Positions 1 to 9,385 are shown, numbered from the stretch's first letter. The stretch is DNA of 64,000 nt from Pseudomonas sp. FP2335 (GCF_030687535.1 NZ_CP117437.1:4175501-4239500); one strand, 5' to 3'. The notes: generated from the sequence alone by a model not told the origin. Program-made: numbers and translations.

Positions 1-3000
1 GCCCAAGGTCGCCACGGGGCTGCACTGGGCCCTGGCTGCGGCGCATCGGCGCCCAGCAGCCACTCTCGCGGCTCGTCGATGTACAGGATCAATTCATCAT
101 GGCCGTGCGCTTGCTGGTTTCTAAAACGCAGCACTTGCTCATCCTTGCGCCGGTAGACCGGGTAGCGCTCGCTATCGATAACCACAAACTGCTCACCGTC
201 CTTGATGTAGCTGCCTCTGTTCCCCGGGCTTTGCAACTGCAGCGCATCACTGGGCATGCCACCTTTCTTGTAACGCTCCAACAGCTTCAGCGGCCTGGGC
301 AACGATTGTTTCAGGCCCGTCAGTGTTTGGCGCTGCGAAAAGCGCACCATGGCATTGCGCATCGTCGCCCGTGCGGTCGCGGAGCCGGCGCTGGAGAGCC
401 CCTTGGGGCCAGGCACTAATGTCGTCAGCACATCGACAAAGGCGATCAACGTCAGAAAGGCCACGTCCACCGCCGCCTTGGCATCGCCACTGTGGTGATA
501 GTGCCGTGCAGCCAGCAGCAACTCGTACACACTGATCCCTACGCCAATCAGCGGGATAAACGACAACGCACCACGCACCGTCGCCGAGCGCTGTTCACCC
601 AGGCGCAATTCGCGATACTCCGCCAAGGCATGAGCGGAGCGGGCACTGGCCTGGCTACGATGCTGGATTTCAAACAACCGCGCATGTACCAGCAGCGCCA
701 CTGCATGGCTGTGGTCAGTGACGGCGATGTCCAGCCAACGTGGCGCAACCGCCTGGATCTGCTCGCGAATCTGCGCCTCGATCTCCTCCGGCAACACGGA
801 CGCCACGCGATGCCGGACCTTGAACGAACGCACAAATCGGGCAACGGCCTCGCCTATCGTCAAGATAAAAAAGCCCTTCATGCGCAATCGCCTAAAGGTG
901 CCCTGCGCCGATTCGGTTGACGGCGGCGCCCCGGGATAACTGGCCAACGCCTCGTGCGCCCAGCCAGGTGCAACCTGCCGCGCCAGCACCTTGATCGGCG
1001 CGGGCAAAGCACAGCCGTGGTTGAGGGTGTCCCTCATGGCATCCCAGTGCGGGTATTCGCTGATCACTGGAAACCCCTGCGCCGCCGGCCAATACACCAC
1101 GCAGCGTTGCGATACCCGGTCAAACATCACCAGCATCCCGGCAATATGCCGGTCGTGCTCAAGGGTGTAGCCCACCAATCGGACGAAACATAGTTGCACG
1201 CGATGGCCATTGCGTTCCAGGTCGGCAGGTACAGAGGCGGCGATAGCGGTATTGAACAAACTTCGCCCTTGGGCGCTCAGGCCTTGCTGTTCGGCCGAAA
1301 ACAGCTGCCATCGTGCGTGCTGCCGAACGACCCGGTAGCTGAGTGCAGGGCAAAGGCCAGGGTAGCCCGACTCCGGGTAAAACACCTGGCGGATGCGTGC
1401 TTCGTAATGCCCGCCGATGTCCAGGGCGGACAGGGTCTTGATCAGGTAGCGCACGTTCAGGCGGTCTTTCCAGGCGGGGTCCAGATAGCGGGCACGGTTC
1501 AGCCGCCACGCGGTCCATGGCGCCTGGGGGTCAAGGTTATGCAGGGCCAATTGCAGCAGGCTGTAGGTGCTGCGTTGCGCGCTCACGACCTTTTTCACGT
1601 GCCGGTCACCCACCGCGCACTGGCTCGACCAGCCACAAAAATGCGCGCTGACATCGTCGGGAATATCGAACAATGGGCGGTCGACATCCAGTTGCGGATA
1701 GAAGCCATCCAGGGTCAGCTGTGCGATCAGTCGCTCGCGGGCAAAATCTTCCAGCTCGGGCAGCAGGCTCCAGAGCTTTTCCTCAAAAGCCAAGGCGCTG
1801 GTCAGGTAGTGGTTTTGCAAATGCCTATAGCGCTGGCGCAGTGTCGTCGTGGCGGTGCCGAGCCATGCAGGCAGTTTTTTCGCCTGTGTCGCGGCAATGC
1901 GCAACAACTGTACATTGGCCAATGCCAACATTCGGGCGTCGTCCACCGGCACCTGCACATGTTCGCGCAGCTCATCGGCCAGCAACAGCCGAGCCAGGGC
2001 GGGGTCGCTGACCTCACTGTACAGCCGGACCTTGTCATCGAGTTGCGCGGCGAGCCGGGCATACAGTTTGACCAGCCCCTTGAAGCCTTCATGCAGGACA
2101 TTGCCCGTGACCGGCGCGTAAGTCACTTCCACCCCCGCTGCGCGCAGGGCACGCTGATCCCGCGCAACGCTGCGCCACAACGGCGATCCGTCGGGGCTTT
2201 GCAGGCTGGCCTGCAGGCTGTGGCTCAAGTCAGCCAGGCAATTGAACGCCGACATCCCGCCGTGCGCGCCGCCCACCACCAGTAATACCGGCTGTTGCCG
2301 AGTGGGATGGCTGCGCCCCTTGCACGTGGTCACCACAAACACATCGTGCAACGGCACGCCGCGGCCTGCTTCGCGCCCCACTCGGATACGCAACACACAC
2401 GTGTCATTGCCGGTGCGTTGGCCGGCCAGGGGAGTCTCCAGTGCGTCGACGAGGCACTGCTGATGCGCCGCACTGATCAGCTGTGCACGCTGCAGCAACT
2501 CAGCTTCGGCGAGCAGCGCCTGGCGCCGGGCCTCAAGCATCAGGGTCGCACGCTTGCGCGTGCCGTCCGGGCGCTCCAGCCAGAATGCGGGGTCGAATGC
2601 ACGTTCGGGCGCAACCTCGGTCCACTGCCGCACACGTTCGCGTTGCGCCTGCCAGCGCGCTTGCAGGGCCACAAATGCGAGATAGGGTTCAGTGTCTTTT
2701 TCCAAGTCCTGGCTATCGAGCAACGCGAGCAGGCCTTGTTCATGACGGCGCACCCGGTGTTCGCGAATGGCCAGTGAGAGCCCCTGGGTAAAGCGCCCCA
2801 ACATGACTTGCGCCGCCTGCCGCTGCCCATCCCATTTCAGCAACGCTGCCAGCGACGGCACCAGGCGCGGCTCGCCCACCAAGTGCTTGCGGGCCTTTTC
2901 GATCTGGGCAAGAAAGCGACGGGGTTGGGGCGGTGGTTGCCCCGGCGCGGCGACAGCGATGTGATTGATCGTCAGGGCGCATGCCAACTCGTTGTCCCAC

Positions 3001-3944
3001 TGCCCGTCGAGCAGGGCCAATGCACTGTGGGCCAACGCGTCGTCATGCACGATCGGGCCCTGCTCGAGGACTGCATCACGCCGTCGCAGCGGCAGACATT
3101 GCCACAACAGGGTGAACAAGCGCCCCTGAAGCAACGCCCCCAACCCTTGTTGCATCTGCGCCCAGGACTGATATTCATAAAACCCACGCGCCAGGCCGGG
3201 CAGGTAGGCGACGTGCAGCGACCCCCGTGAAACATACAGCGCACCCGGAATCGCCAGCGCCGCCTGGTTGCTCCCCGGCCAAAACAATTGACGCACCTGC
3301 ATACCCGTCCATTCGCCACCGGCAAGCCGCCGCGCCTGGGGGGTGGGTGCGTCCGCCAGTTGCCGGACCATGGCAAGCCCCGGTTCCGACAGCTCATACA
3401 ACTGACACGCAATGAATGCCTGGTCGGCAAACTGCGCACCATACAACTGCACCCACCGCTCGCGCCGCGTACGCCAGGAGCCGTAGGCCAGGCGACGCCA
3501 ATACGCCGCCACAGTCTGGTTGAAGTGCTCCAGCAAACCCAGCGCCCTTACCTTCTCCAGGGCCTGAAGGGGGCTGTAGGGCAGTTTTCGCGCACCATCG
3601 TCCTTGACGCTCAACTGGGTGAATTGGTTGATATTGGCCGGTATAAACGGATCGACCAGCAAGGCCAGGGCGCGCTCGGTGAGGCTATTGACCTGACCCG
3701 GCTCGGTAAACAAGAGGTGATCGGGATTCAGGGCGAAGGCATCCTGCAATGCCATCCGGACCATCCGTGAAATACGCGGCGCACGCGCGATCAAGCGCTT
3801 GAGCCCTTTGCCCGCTTCGATACAGCCCGTCTGGGCTGCGTGCAACTGATTGATCAGCCTGCCGGGATCGCCAACCGCATTGATCCGCCGGGTCAGCAGC
3901 GTCTGAACGCATTCTTCAGATTGAGCGTCGATAGGGTTGTTCAT
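1..3944 (-). CDS. DUF6543 / dermonecrotic-toxin-domain giant protein, N-terminal 1314 residues (3' end outside window)
   Basis: One open frame runs from an ATG at 3944 to the window edge with no stop, so only 1314 codons of a longer protein are visible. The segment RLNVRYLIKTLSALDIGGHY (about residues 815-835), preceded by LHNLDPQAPWTAWRLNRARY, is the signature I associate with the large Pseudomonas proteins annotated as dermonecrotic toxin domain (DUF6543). No signal peptide is present. The chain is rich in Leu, Arg, Ala and Gln for about 1000 residues. Hydrophobic stretches follow near residues 1125-1175, including LSFIPLIGVGISVYELLLAA. The toxin name comes from family annotation; I see no catalytic motif that proves toxicity. 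Proteins of this family usually have 1500-2000 residues, so a few hundred are probably missing. The gene stands alone, pointing away from the purine cluster. Confidence is high for the reading frame and moderate for the family. Confidence 0.8.
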   Translation of the reverse strand, partial: MNNPIDAQSEECVQTLLTRRINAVGDPGRLINQLHAAQTGCIEAGKGLKRLIARAPRISRMVRMALQDAFALNPDHLLFTEPGQVNSLTERALALLVDPFIPANINQFTQLSVKDDGARKLPYSPLQALEKVRALGLLEHFNQTVAAYWRRLAYGSWRTRRERWVQLYGAQFADQAFIACQLYELSEPGLAMVRQLADAPTPQARRLAGGEWTGMQVRQLFWPGSNQAALAIPGALYVSRGSLHVAYLPGLARGFYEYQSWAQMQQGLGALLQGRLFTLLWQCLPLRRRDAVLEQGPIVHDDALAHSALALLDGQWDNELACALTINHIAVAAPGQPPPQPRRFLAQIEKARKHLVGEPRLVPSLAALLKWDGQRQAAQVMLGRFTQGLSLAIREHRVRRHEQGLLALLDSQDLEKDTEPYLAFVALQARWQAQRERVRQWTEVAPERAFDPAFWLERPDGTRKRATLMLEARRQALLAEAELLQRAQLISAAHQQCLVDALETPLAGQRTGNDTCVLRIRVGREAGRGVPLHDVFVVTTCKGRSHPTRQQPVLLVVGGAHGGMSAFNCLADLSHSLQASLQSPDGSPLWRSVARDQRALRAAGVEVTYAPVTGNVLHEGFKGLVKLYARLAAQLDDKVRLYSEVSDPALARLLLADELREHVQVPVDDARMLALANVQLLRIAATQAKKLPAWLGTATTTLRQRYRHLQNHYLTSALAFEEKLWSLLPELEDFARERLIAQLTLDGFYPQLDVDRPLFDIPDDVSAHFCGWSSQCAVGDRHVKKVVSAQRSTYSLLQLALHNLDPQAPWTAWRLNRARYLDPAWKDRLNVRYLIKTLSALDIGGHYEARIRQVFYPESGYPGLCPALSYRVVRQHARWQLFSAEQQGLSAQGRSLFNTAIAASVPADLERNGHRVQLCFVRLVGYTLEHDRHIAGMLVMFDRVSQRCVVYWPAAQGFPVISEYPHWDAMRDTLNHGCALPAPIKVLARQVAPGWAHEALASYPGAPPSTESAQGTFRRLRMKGFFILTIGEAVARFVRSFKVRHRVASVLPEEIEAQIREQIQAVAPRWLDIAVTDHSHAVALLVHARLFEIQHRSQASARSAHALAEYRELRLGEQRSATVRGALSFIPLIGVGISVYELLLAARHYHHSGDAKAAVDVAFLTLIAFVDVLTTLVPGPKGLSSAGSATARATMRNAMVRFSQRQTLTGLKQSLPRPLKLLERYKKGGMPSDALQLQSPGNRGSYIKDGEQFVVIDSERYPVYRRKDEQVLRFRNQQAHGHDELILYIDEPREWLLGADAPQPGPSAAPWRPW

Positions 3945-4030
3945 GGCGGGTTCCTGTCCACACAAAAGTCCAGCCTAAGCAGCTTGCCGCGCGCCGTGCT
4001 TTACATACTTGCCGCGCCTTTGAGCGGACG

Positions 4031-4056
4031 AAAAAAAGCCCGCAGTGTGGGCGGGC
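4031..4056 (-). terminator. Rho-independent terminator of uraH
   Basis: On the minus strand a GCCCGC/GCGGGC stem with a 7-base loop is followed directly by seven T residues. It lies about 45 bases past the uraH stop codon and before the start of the next minus-strand gene. Confidence 0.8.
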
Positions 4057-4099
4057 GAAAAACCAACGAAGAGCTTTGGGGGTGTGAAGCGAGGTGACG

Positions 4100-4453
4100 C
4101 TAGCTACCGCGATAGGTGGAGTAGCTGTAGGGCGAAATCAGGAGCGGGACATGGTAGTGATCCTGTTCGGCGCTGATGCCGAAGCGCAGCACCACCACGT
4201 CTAAAAAGGCCGGTTCCGGCAATGGCACGCCACGGGCGCGATAGTAGTCGCCGGCGCTGAATTGCAGTTGGTACACACCGCTGCGGTAGTCGTCGCCTTG
4301 CAGCAGAGGTGCGTCGCAGCGGCCGTCGCTGTTGGTCAAGGTAGTGGCGACCAGTTCCAGCTGCGCGCCTTCGACGCGGTACAACTCAACCTTGATCGCG
4401 CTGCCGGGGCAACCGTGTGCGGCATCCAAAACGTGTGTGGTCAAACGTCCCAT
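4100..4453 (-). CDS. uraH: 5-hydroxyisourate hydrolase (transthyretin-like)
   Basis: This enzyme hydrolyses 5-hydroxyisourate, the product of urate oxidation, to OHCU. The 117-residue length fits the family. The N-terminal LTTHVLDAAHGCPG carries the conserved His of the active site, and the protein ends in the diagnostic C-terminal YRGS tetrapeptide. There is no signal peptide, so it should be cytoplasmic. A GGAGG lies about 12 bases before the ATG, slightly far for a ribosome site. It is transcribed divergently from puuE across a 386-base gap that holds two palindromic operator-like sites. The step it catalyses sits between those of puuD and uraD, encoded on the other side of that gap. The identification is secure. 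Confidence 0.95.
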   Translation of the reverse strand: MGRLTTHVLDAAHGCPGSAIKVELYRVEGAQLELVATTLTNSDGRCDAPLLQGDDYRSGVYQLQFSAGDYYRARGVPLPEPAFLDVVVLRFGISAEQDHYHVPLLISPYSYSTYRGS

Positions 4454-4552
4454 GGCGTCTACGCGCCTCCCGAAGTCAGTAGAAGAGAGATCCGCACTTT
4501 TTCAGGGCAGCGAAAAAGCCGGCGATGGCTGATTAAGACACTTTTAAAAAAA

Positions 4553-4564
4553 ATTGTACACAAT
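4553..4564. promoter_or_regulatory. Operator-like near-palindrome in the uraH/puuE gap
   Basis: ATTGTACACAAT contains TTGTACACAA, which differs at the centre from the perfect palindrome TTGTATACAA found 195 bases downstream. It lies about 100 bases upstream of uraH in a locally AT-rich stretch. The GTnnAC core is the type bound by GntR/FadR-family repressors. This is an inference from motif shape only. Confidence 0.4.
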
Positions 4565-4748
4565 AAAAATCACAAACCTTGCGATCCACCCGCGCTCATT
4601 GCTTGTGCAGGCGATTGACCTGTGATCCTTGCTTTTTAACGACCTTTTGTCCATTAGCTGACCAACTGGGCAAGTTTCTTGCTACACCCTTTACACAGAG
4701 GCCTGCGGAAAAAATGCAGAAATGTAGGCTTACAAAGTGACAGATAAG

Positions 4749-4758
4749 TTGTATACAA
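4749..4758. promoter_or_regulatory. Operator-like palindrome TTGTATACAA upstream of puuE
   Basis: TTGTATACAA is a perfect 10-base palindrome 81 bases before the puuE start. Its GTATAC core fits the GntR/FadR operator pattern. With the related site at 4553-4564 it suggests a common regulator for uraH and the puuE operon; no regulator gene for it lies in the window. Confidence 0.45.
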
Positions 4759-4839
4759 TCACTCATCGCTGTGACGCCACCCAGTCATTTCGCTGCCCGG
4801 CCGCCACATGAATGATCACGAACAAGAAGGAAGACTGCA

Positions 4840-5766
4840 GTGAGCGCTGACTACCCACGCGACCTGATCGGTTACGGCAGTAACCCTCCTCACCCCCACT
4901 GGCCGGGCAAGGCACGCATTGCGTTGTCTTTCGTACTCAACTACGAAGAAGGCGGTGAGCGCAACATTTTGCACGGCGACAAGGAGTCCGAAGCGTTCCT
5001 CTCGGAAATGGTCTCGGCCCAGCCGCTGCAAGGCGCACGCAACATGAGCATGGAGTCGCTGTACGAATACGGCAGCCGTGCCGGCGTATGGCGCATCCTC
5101 AAGCTGTTCAAAGAATTCGATATTCCGCTGACCATCTTCGCCGTGGCCATGGCCGCCCAGCGTCACCCGGATGTAATCCGCGCGATGGTCGAAGCCGGCC
5201 ACGAAATCTGCAGCCACGGCTACCGCTGGATCGACTACCAGTACATGGACGAGGCCCAGGAGCGCGAGCACATGCTCGAAGCGATCCGCATCCTCACCGA
5301 ACTGACCGGCGAACGCCCGCTGGGCTGGTACACCGGGCGCACCGGCCCGAACACGCGCCGGCTGGTGATGGAGGAAGGCGGCTTCCTCTACGACTGCGAC
5401 ACCTACGACGACGACCTGCCCTACTGGGAGCCCAACAATCCCACTGGCAAACCGCATTTGGTGATCCCCTATACCCTCGACACCAACGACATGCGCTTCA
5501 CCCAGGTGCAGGGTTTCAACAAGGGCGATGACTTCTTCGAATACCTCAAGGACGCGTTCGACGTGCTCTACGCCGAAGGCTTGGATGCCCCGAAGATGCT
5601 CTCCATCGGCCTGCATTGCCGCCTGATCGGCCGTCCTGCCCGCCTGGCCGCGTTGAAGCGCTTTATCGAATACGTCAAAGGTCACGAACAGGTGTGGTTC
5701 ACCCGCCGTGTCGATATCGCCCGCCACTGGCATGAAACCCACCCGTTCAAGGGAGCGGCCAAATGA
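4840..5766 (+). CDS. puuE: Allantoinase PuuE, polysaccharide-deacetylase-like
   Basis: PuuE opens the hydantoin ring of allantoin to give allantoate. It belongs to the carbohydrate esterase 4 / NodB-like fold, not the amidohydrolase-type AllB. Family hallmarks visible in the 308 residues are the N-terminal YPRDLIGYGSNPPHPHWPG, the NYEEGGERN segment, and the SHGYRWIDYQ motif that supplies a metal-type His. The start is a GTG at 4840 with AGAAGGAAG about 7 bases ahead; there is no better ATG in frame. The stop overlaps the uraD start in an ATGA, so the two genes are translationally coupled. It is the first gene of the plus-strand purine operon. Confidence 0.95.
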   Translation: MSADYPRDLIGYGSNPPHPHWPGKARIALSFVLNYEEGGERNILHGDKESEAFLSEMVSAQPLQGARNMSMESLYEYGSRAGVWRILKLFKEFDIPLTIFAVAMAAQRHPDVIRAMVEAGHEICSHGYRWIDYQYMDEAQEREHMLEAIRILTELTGERPLGWYTGRTGPNTRRLVMEEGGFLYDCDTYDDDLPYWEPNNPTGKPHLVIPYTLDTNDMRFTQVQGFNKGDDFFEYLKDAFDVLYAEGLDAPKMLSIGLHCRLIGRPARLAALKRFIEYVKGHEQVWFTRRVDIARHWHETHPFKGAAK

Positions 5767-6278
5767 CTGCGTTCAAGACCCTGAAACCCTCGAGCCTGAG
5801 CCGCGACGCATTCGTCGAGGCCTTCGCCGACATCTACGAACATTCGCCATGGGTGGCCGAAAAGGCCTTCGACCTGGGCCAGGACCCTTCGATCGACGAG
5901 ATCGAAACCCTGCACCAGCGCATGAGCGACATCCTGTTGAGCGCCGATCACGCCAGCCAACTGGCCCTGATCAACGCTCACCCGGACCTGGCCGGCAAAG
6001 CCGCCGTCCAGGGCCAACTGACCCAAGCCAGCACCGATGAGCAAGCTGGCGCGGGGATTCACCAATGCACGGCCGAAGAGTTTTCTCGCTTCACCGAGCT
6101 GAACGACGCCTACAAGGCCAAGTTCAAGTTTCCCTTCATCATGGCGGTAAAAGGCAGCAACCGGCACCAGATCCTGGCCGCGTTCGAAACGCGCATTCAC
6201 AACTCGGTGCAAGCCGAGTTCAAATGCGCTTTGGCCGAGATCAACAAGATCGCGTTGTTCCGTTTACTGACCCTTTAA
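5763..6278 (+). CDS. uraD: 2-oxo-4-hydroxy-4-carboxy-5-ureidoimidazoline (OHCU) decarboxylase
   Basis: UraD decarboxylates OHCU stereospecifically to (S)-allantoin. The 171 residues show the family motifs HSPWVAEKAF near residue 30, NAHPDLAGKAA near residue 75 (the catalytic His lies in this segment), and FKFPFIMAVKGSNRHQIL near residue 122. It is a small soluble cytoplasmic protein. Its ATG overlaps the puuE stop, and it is followed after 80 bases by alc. The gene order puuE-uraD-alc puts consecutive steps of ureide breakdown together. The identification is secure. Confidence 0.95.
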   Translation: MTAFKTLKPSSLSRDAFVEAFADIYEHSPWVAEKAFDLGQDPSIDEIETLHQRMSDILLSADHASQLALINAHPDLAGKAAVQGQLTQASTDEQAGAGIHQCTAEEFSRFTELNDAYKAKFKFPFIMAVKGSNRHQILAAFETRIHNSVQAEFKCALAEINKIALFRLLTL

Positions 6279-6358
6279 AGCAACCCTGGCCCGAGCGCTC
6301 ATGACGCCCAGGGCCGGGCAAGCATCCCAAGCCACTCTATCTAAGGCAGACAAGAAGA

Positions 6359-7354
6359 ATGAAAGCTTACGCCGTACCTTTCGAGAAGTTCGTCAACCTG
6401 GCCGACGCCCGCCTGGGCACCAAGATCATCTCCGTGACCGATGACTGGTTCGCCGACGCCAACCGCCTGTTCCAGCCGACCCCGGCCGTGTGGAAGGAGG
6501 GCGTTTTCGATGACAACGGCAAGTGGATGGACGGCTGGGAGTCACGCCGCAAGCGCTTCGAAGGCTACGACAGCGCGGTGATCCGCCTGGGCGTGCCGGG
6601 CTCGATCAAGGGCGTGGACATCGACACTTCATTCTTCACCGGCAACTTCCCGCCATCGGCCTCCCTGGAAGCCTGCTTCCTCGCCTCGGGCGAGCCAGAC
6701 GCCAACACCCAGTGGGTGGAAGTGCTGTCGGCCGTCGAGCTGCAAGGCAACAGCCACCACTACCACGAGATCAGCAACGACCAGGCGTTCAGCCACCTGC
6801 GTTTCAACATCTACCCGGATGGTGGCGTGGCCCGTCTGCGCGTGTACGGCGTGCCGTTCCGCGACTGGTCGTCGGTAGGCGACAACGAACAGGTCGACCT
6901 GGCTGCCGCCCTCAACGGTGGTCGTGCCCTGGCCTGCTCCGATGAACACTTCGGCCGCATGAGCAACATCCTCAACCCGGGCCGTGGCATCAACATGGGC
7001 GACGGCTGGGAAACCGCACGTCGTCGTACGCCAGGCAATGACTGGGTCATCGTCGCGCTGGGCCATCCGGGCGAGATCGAGAAAATCATCGTCGACACCC
7101 TGCACTTCAAGGGCAACTACCCGGACACCTGCTCGATCCAGGGCGCATTCGTGAAAGGCGGCACCGACAGCCAGATCGAAACCCAATCGCTGTTCTGGCG
7201 CGAACTGCTGCCGGCACAAAAACTGGAAATGCACGCCGAACATACCTTCGCCGAACAGATCAAGGCGCTGGGCCCGATCACCCACATCCGCCTGAACGTG
7301 TTCCCGGATGGCGGTGTGAGCCGCCTGCGTGTACTCGGCAAAGTCGCCAAGTAA
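6359..7354 (+). CDS. alc: Allantoicase
   Basis: Allantoicase hydrolyses allantoate to (S)-ureidoglycolate and urea. The 331-residue protein shows the internal duplication typical of the family. The first half holds [11 protein letters not shown] and [11 protein letters not shown], then [19 protein letters not shown]. The second half repeats this pattern as [11 protein letters not shown] and [19 protein letters not shown]. It is cytoplasmic. The start is the ATG at 6359, 12 bases after an AAGG. A two-arm repeat of the REP type follows before allA, so full transcript readthrough from alc to allA is uncertain. Identity is secure. Confidence 0.95.
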   Translation: MKAYAVPFEKFVNLADARLGTKIISVTDDWFADANRLFQPTPAVWKEGVFDDNGKWMDGWESRRKRFEGYDSAVIRLGVPGSIKGVDIDTSFFTGNFPPSASLEACFLASGEPDANTQWVEVLSAVELQGNSHHYHEISNDQAFSHLRFNIYPDGGVARLRVYGVPFRDWSSVGDNEQVDLAAALNGGRALACSDEHFGRMSNILNPGRGINMGDGWETARRRTPGNDWVIVALGHPGEIEKIIVDTLHFKGNYPDTCSIQGAFVKGGTDSQIETQSLFWRELLPAQKLEMHAEHTFAEQIKALGPITHIRLNVFPDGGVSRLRVLGKVAK

Positions 7355-7365
7355 ACGCTGAACTG

Positions 7366-7498
7366 GTAGTGAGCGGGCTTGCCCCGCGCGGGGTGGCAAA
7401 GCCACCCCAACAAGACCGCTGCGGTGTTTCAGCAAGACCGCAGTGCCTGGGTTTTGGGGCGGCTTCGCCACCCAGCACGGGGCAAGCTCGCTCACTAC
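7366..7498. repeat. REP-like doublet, GTAGTGAGCGGGCTTGC type
   Basis: Two outward-facing arms, GTAGTGAGCGGGCTTGCCCC and its reverse complement, enclose paired inner blocks (GGGTGGCAAAGCCACCCC and GGGGCGGCTTCGCCACCC). The same arrangement is found at 21134-21264. It lies between alc and allA. Confidence 0.85.
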
Positions 7499-7543
7499 AC
7501 AAAAGCAAGAAAACCAACACAGCATTCGGATAAGAAGACAGCC

Positions 7544-8047
7544 ATGCGCACACTAGTGATCGAACCCCTGACCAAAGAAGCCTTCGCCCCTTTCGGAGAC
7601 GTTATCGAAACCTCTGGCCGCGACCACTTCATGATCAACAACGGGTCGACCATGCGCTTTCACAAATTGGCCACGGTCGAAACCGCCAAGCCGGAAGACC
7701 ACGCCATCATCAGCATCTTCCGCGCCGACGCGCAGGACATGCCGCTGACCGTGTGCATGCTGGAACGACACCCGCTGGGCAGCCAGGCTTTCATTCCGCT
7801 GCTCGGCAACCCCTTTCTGATCGTGGTCGCGCCACTTGGCGATGAACCTGTATCGGGCTTGGTCCGCGCCTTCGTCACCAACGGCAGGCAGGGCATTAAT
7901 TACCATCGCGGCGTCTGGCACCACCCGGTGCTGACGATCGAAAAGCGGGATGACTTCCTGGTGGTTGATCGCAGTGGCACAGGCAATAACTGCGATGAGC
8001 ATTTTTTCAAAGAGGATGAGCGGTTGATCCTCGCCCCCCACCAATAA
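7544..8047 (+). CDS. allA: Ureidoglycolate lyase
   Basis: AllA splits ureidoglycolate to glyoxylate and urea, the last step of the pathway encoded here. The 167-residue cupin-type protein begins MRTLVIEPLTKEAFAPFGDV, which is typical of AllA. It contains GINYHRGVWHHPVLT near residue 120, carrying the conserved His pair, and DRSGTGNNCDEHF near the C-terminus. A longer reading frame begins at 7379 but passes through the upstream REP doublet. The ATG at 7544, preceded by AAGAAGACAG, matches the family N-terminus and is preferred. The puuD gene follows after 51 bases. Confidence 0.95.
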   Translation: MRTLVIEPLTKEAFAPFGDVIETSGRDHFMINNGSTMRFHKLATVETAKPEDHAIISIFRADAQDMPLTVCMLERHPLGSQAFIPLLGNPFLIVVAPLGDEPVSGLVRAFVTNGRQGINYHRGVWHHPVLTIEKRDDFLVVDRSGTGNNCDEHFFKEDERLILAPHQ

Positions 8048-8098
8048 GAGAAGGCTTGATCACCCGACAACAAGGGTGACAGGCGAGAGGTAAAGACT

Positions 8099-9385
8099 GT
8101 GGAAGCACATCTGTTGGAATGGCTGAACCTTAGCGTGCGCTGGGTTCACATGATCACTGGCGTCGCGTGGATCGGCGCTTCTTTCTACTTCGTCTGGCTG
8201 GAAAACAACCTCAATCGCGTCAACCCCAAGAACGGCCTGGCCGGTGACTTGTGGGCGATCCACGGTGGCGGCATCTACCACCTGGAAAAATACAAACTGG
8301 CCCCACCGACCATGCCGGACAACCTGCACTGGTTCAAATGGGAAGCCTATTTCACCTGGATGTCGGGCGTCGCGCTGCTGTGCGTGGTGTTCTACCTCAA
8401 CCCGACGCTGTACCTGCTTGCCCCCGGCAGCAGCCTCAGCGGCACCGAAGGCGTATTGCTGGGCATCGGCTCACTGTTCGCCGGCTGGTTCATCTACTCC
8501 TTCCTCTGCGACTCGGCCCTGGGCAAACGCCCTGCCTTGCTCGGCTTCATTCTGTTTGTGCTGTTGATTGCAGCGGCCTATGGCTTCAGCAAGGTGTTCA
8601 GCGGCCGTGGCGCCTACCTGCACGTGGGTGCGGTCATCGGCACCATCATGGTCGGCAACGTGTTCCGCATCATCATGCCGGCGCAACGCGCCCTGGTCGC
8701 GGCCATCGCCGAGAACCGCACGCCGGACCCGGCACTGCCGGCCAAGGGCCTGCTGCGTTCGCGTCACAACAACTACTTCACCTTGCCGGTGCTGTTCATC
8801 ATGATCAGCAACCACTTCCCGAGCACCTACGGCAGCCAATACAACTGGCTGATCCTCGCGGGTATCGCGGTGGCGGCGGTGTTGGTGCGGCACTACTTCA
8901 ACACCCGGCATGACAGCCAGAAGTACGCGTGGACCCTGCCGGTCGGCGCATTGGCGATGATCAGCCTGGCGTACGTGACCGGTCCCAAGCCGGTGGCTGA
9001 AGTCGCCAAAGCCCCCGCGGCCATCGAGTACCAGCCATTGCCGGAAACGGCGTTGGGCGGTGGCTTGAAACCCGCTGCGCCCGCCCCTGCTCCTGCTGCC
9101 GAACCGGCACCCGCCCAGGCCACGATTGATTTCGACAAGGTCCACGGGGTGATCCAGGAACGCTGCGCCGTGTGCCATTCGGCCAAGCCCACCAGCCCGC
9201 TGTTCAGCACCGCACCGGCGGGGGTGATGTTTGATACGCCAGCACAGATCCAGCAGCAGGCGGCGCGCATCCAAGCGCAGGCCGTGGCCAGCCAGATCAT
9301 GCCGTTGGGCAACATCACCCAGATGACCCAGCAGGAGCGGGATTTGATTGGCACCTGGATCAATCAGGGGGCTCGCACAAATTAA
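8099..9385 (+). CDS. puuD: Membrane-bound urate oxidase PuuD with C-terminal cytochrome c domain
   Basis: PuuD oxidises urate to 5-hydroxyisourate using electron transfer instead of the oxygen/peroxide chemistry of soluble uricase. The 428-residue protein starts at a GTG with GAGAGG ahead. About eight membrane helices fill residues 1-310, starting with SVRWVHMITGVAWIGASFYF, whose His residues are family-typical. A Pro/Ala-rich linker (about residues 315-345) leads to a cytochrome c module with the heme motif CAVCH near residue 357. MPLG near residue 400 offers the likely axial Met. The heme domain should face the periplasm and pass electrons to the respiratory chain. It follows allA by 51 bases and is the only urate oxidase in the window. 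Confidence 0.93.
   Translation: MEAHLLEWLNLSVRWVHMITGVAWIGASFYFVWLENNLNRVNPKNGLAGDLWAIHGGGIYHLEKYKLAPPTMPDNLHWFKWEAYFTWMSGVALLCVVFYLNPTLYLLAPGSSLSGTEGVLLGIGSLFAGWFIYSFLCDSALGKRPALLGFILFVLLIAAAYGFSKVFSGRGAYLHVGAVIGTIMVGNVFRIIMPAQRALVAAIAENRTPDPALPAKGLLRSRHNNYFTLPVLFIMISNHFPSTYGSQYNWLILAGIAVAAVLVRHYFNTRHDSQKYAWTLPVGALAMISLAYVTGPKPVAEVAKAPAAIEYQPLPETALGGGLKPAAPAPAPAAEPAPAQATIDFDKVHGVIQERCAVCHSAKPTSPLFSTAPAGVMFDTPAQIQQQAARIQAQAVASQIMPLGNITQMTQQERDLIGTWINQGARTN

Noticed and set aside
1194..2285. 363-codon plus-strand frame opposite the DUF6543 gene
   Set aside because: The minus frame is open for 1314 codons with a recognisable family signature; the plus frame shows none.
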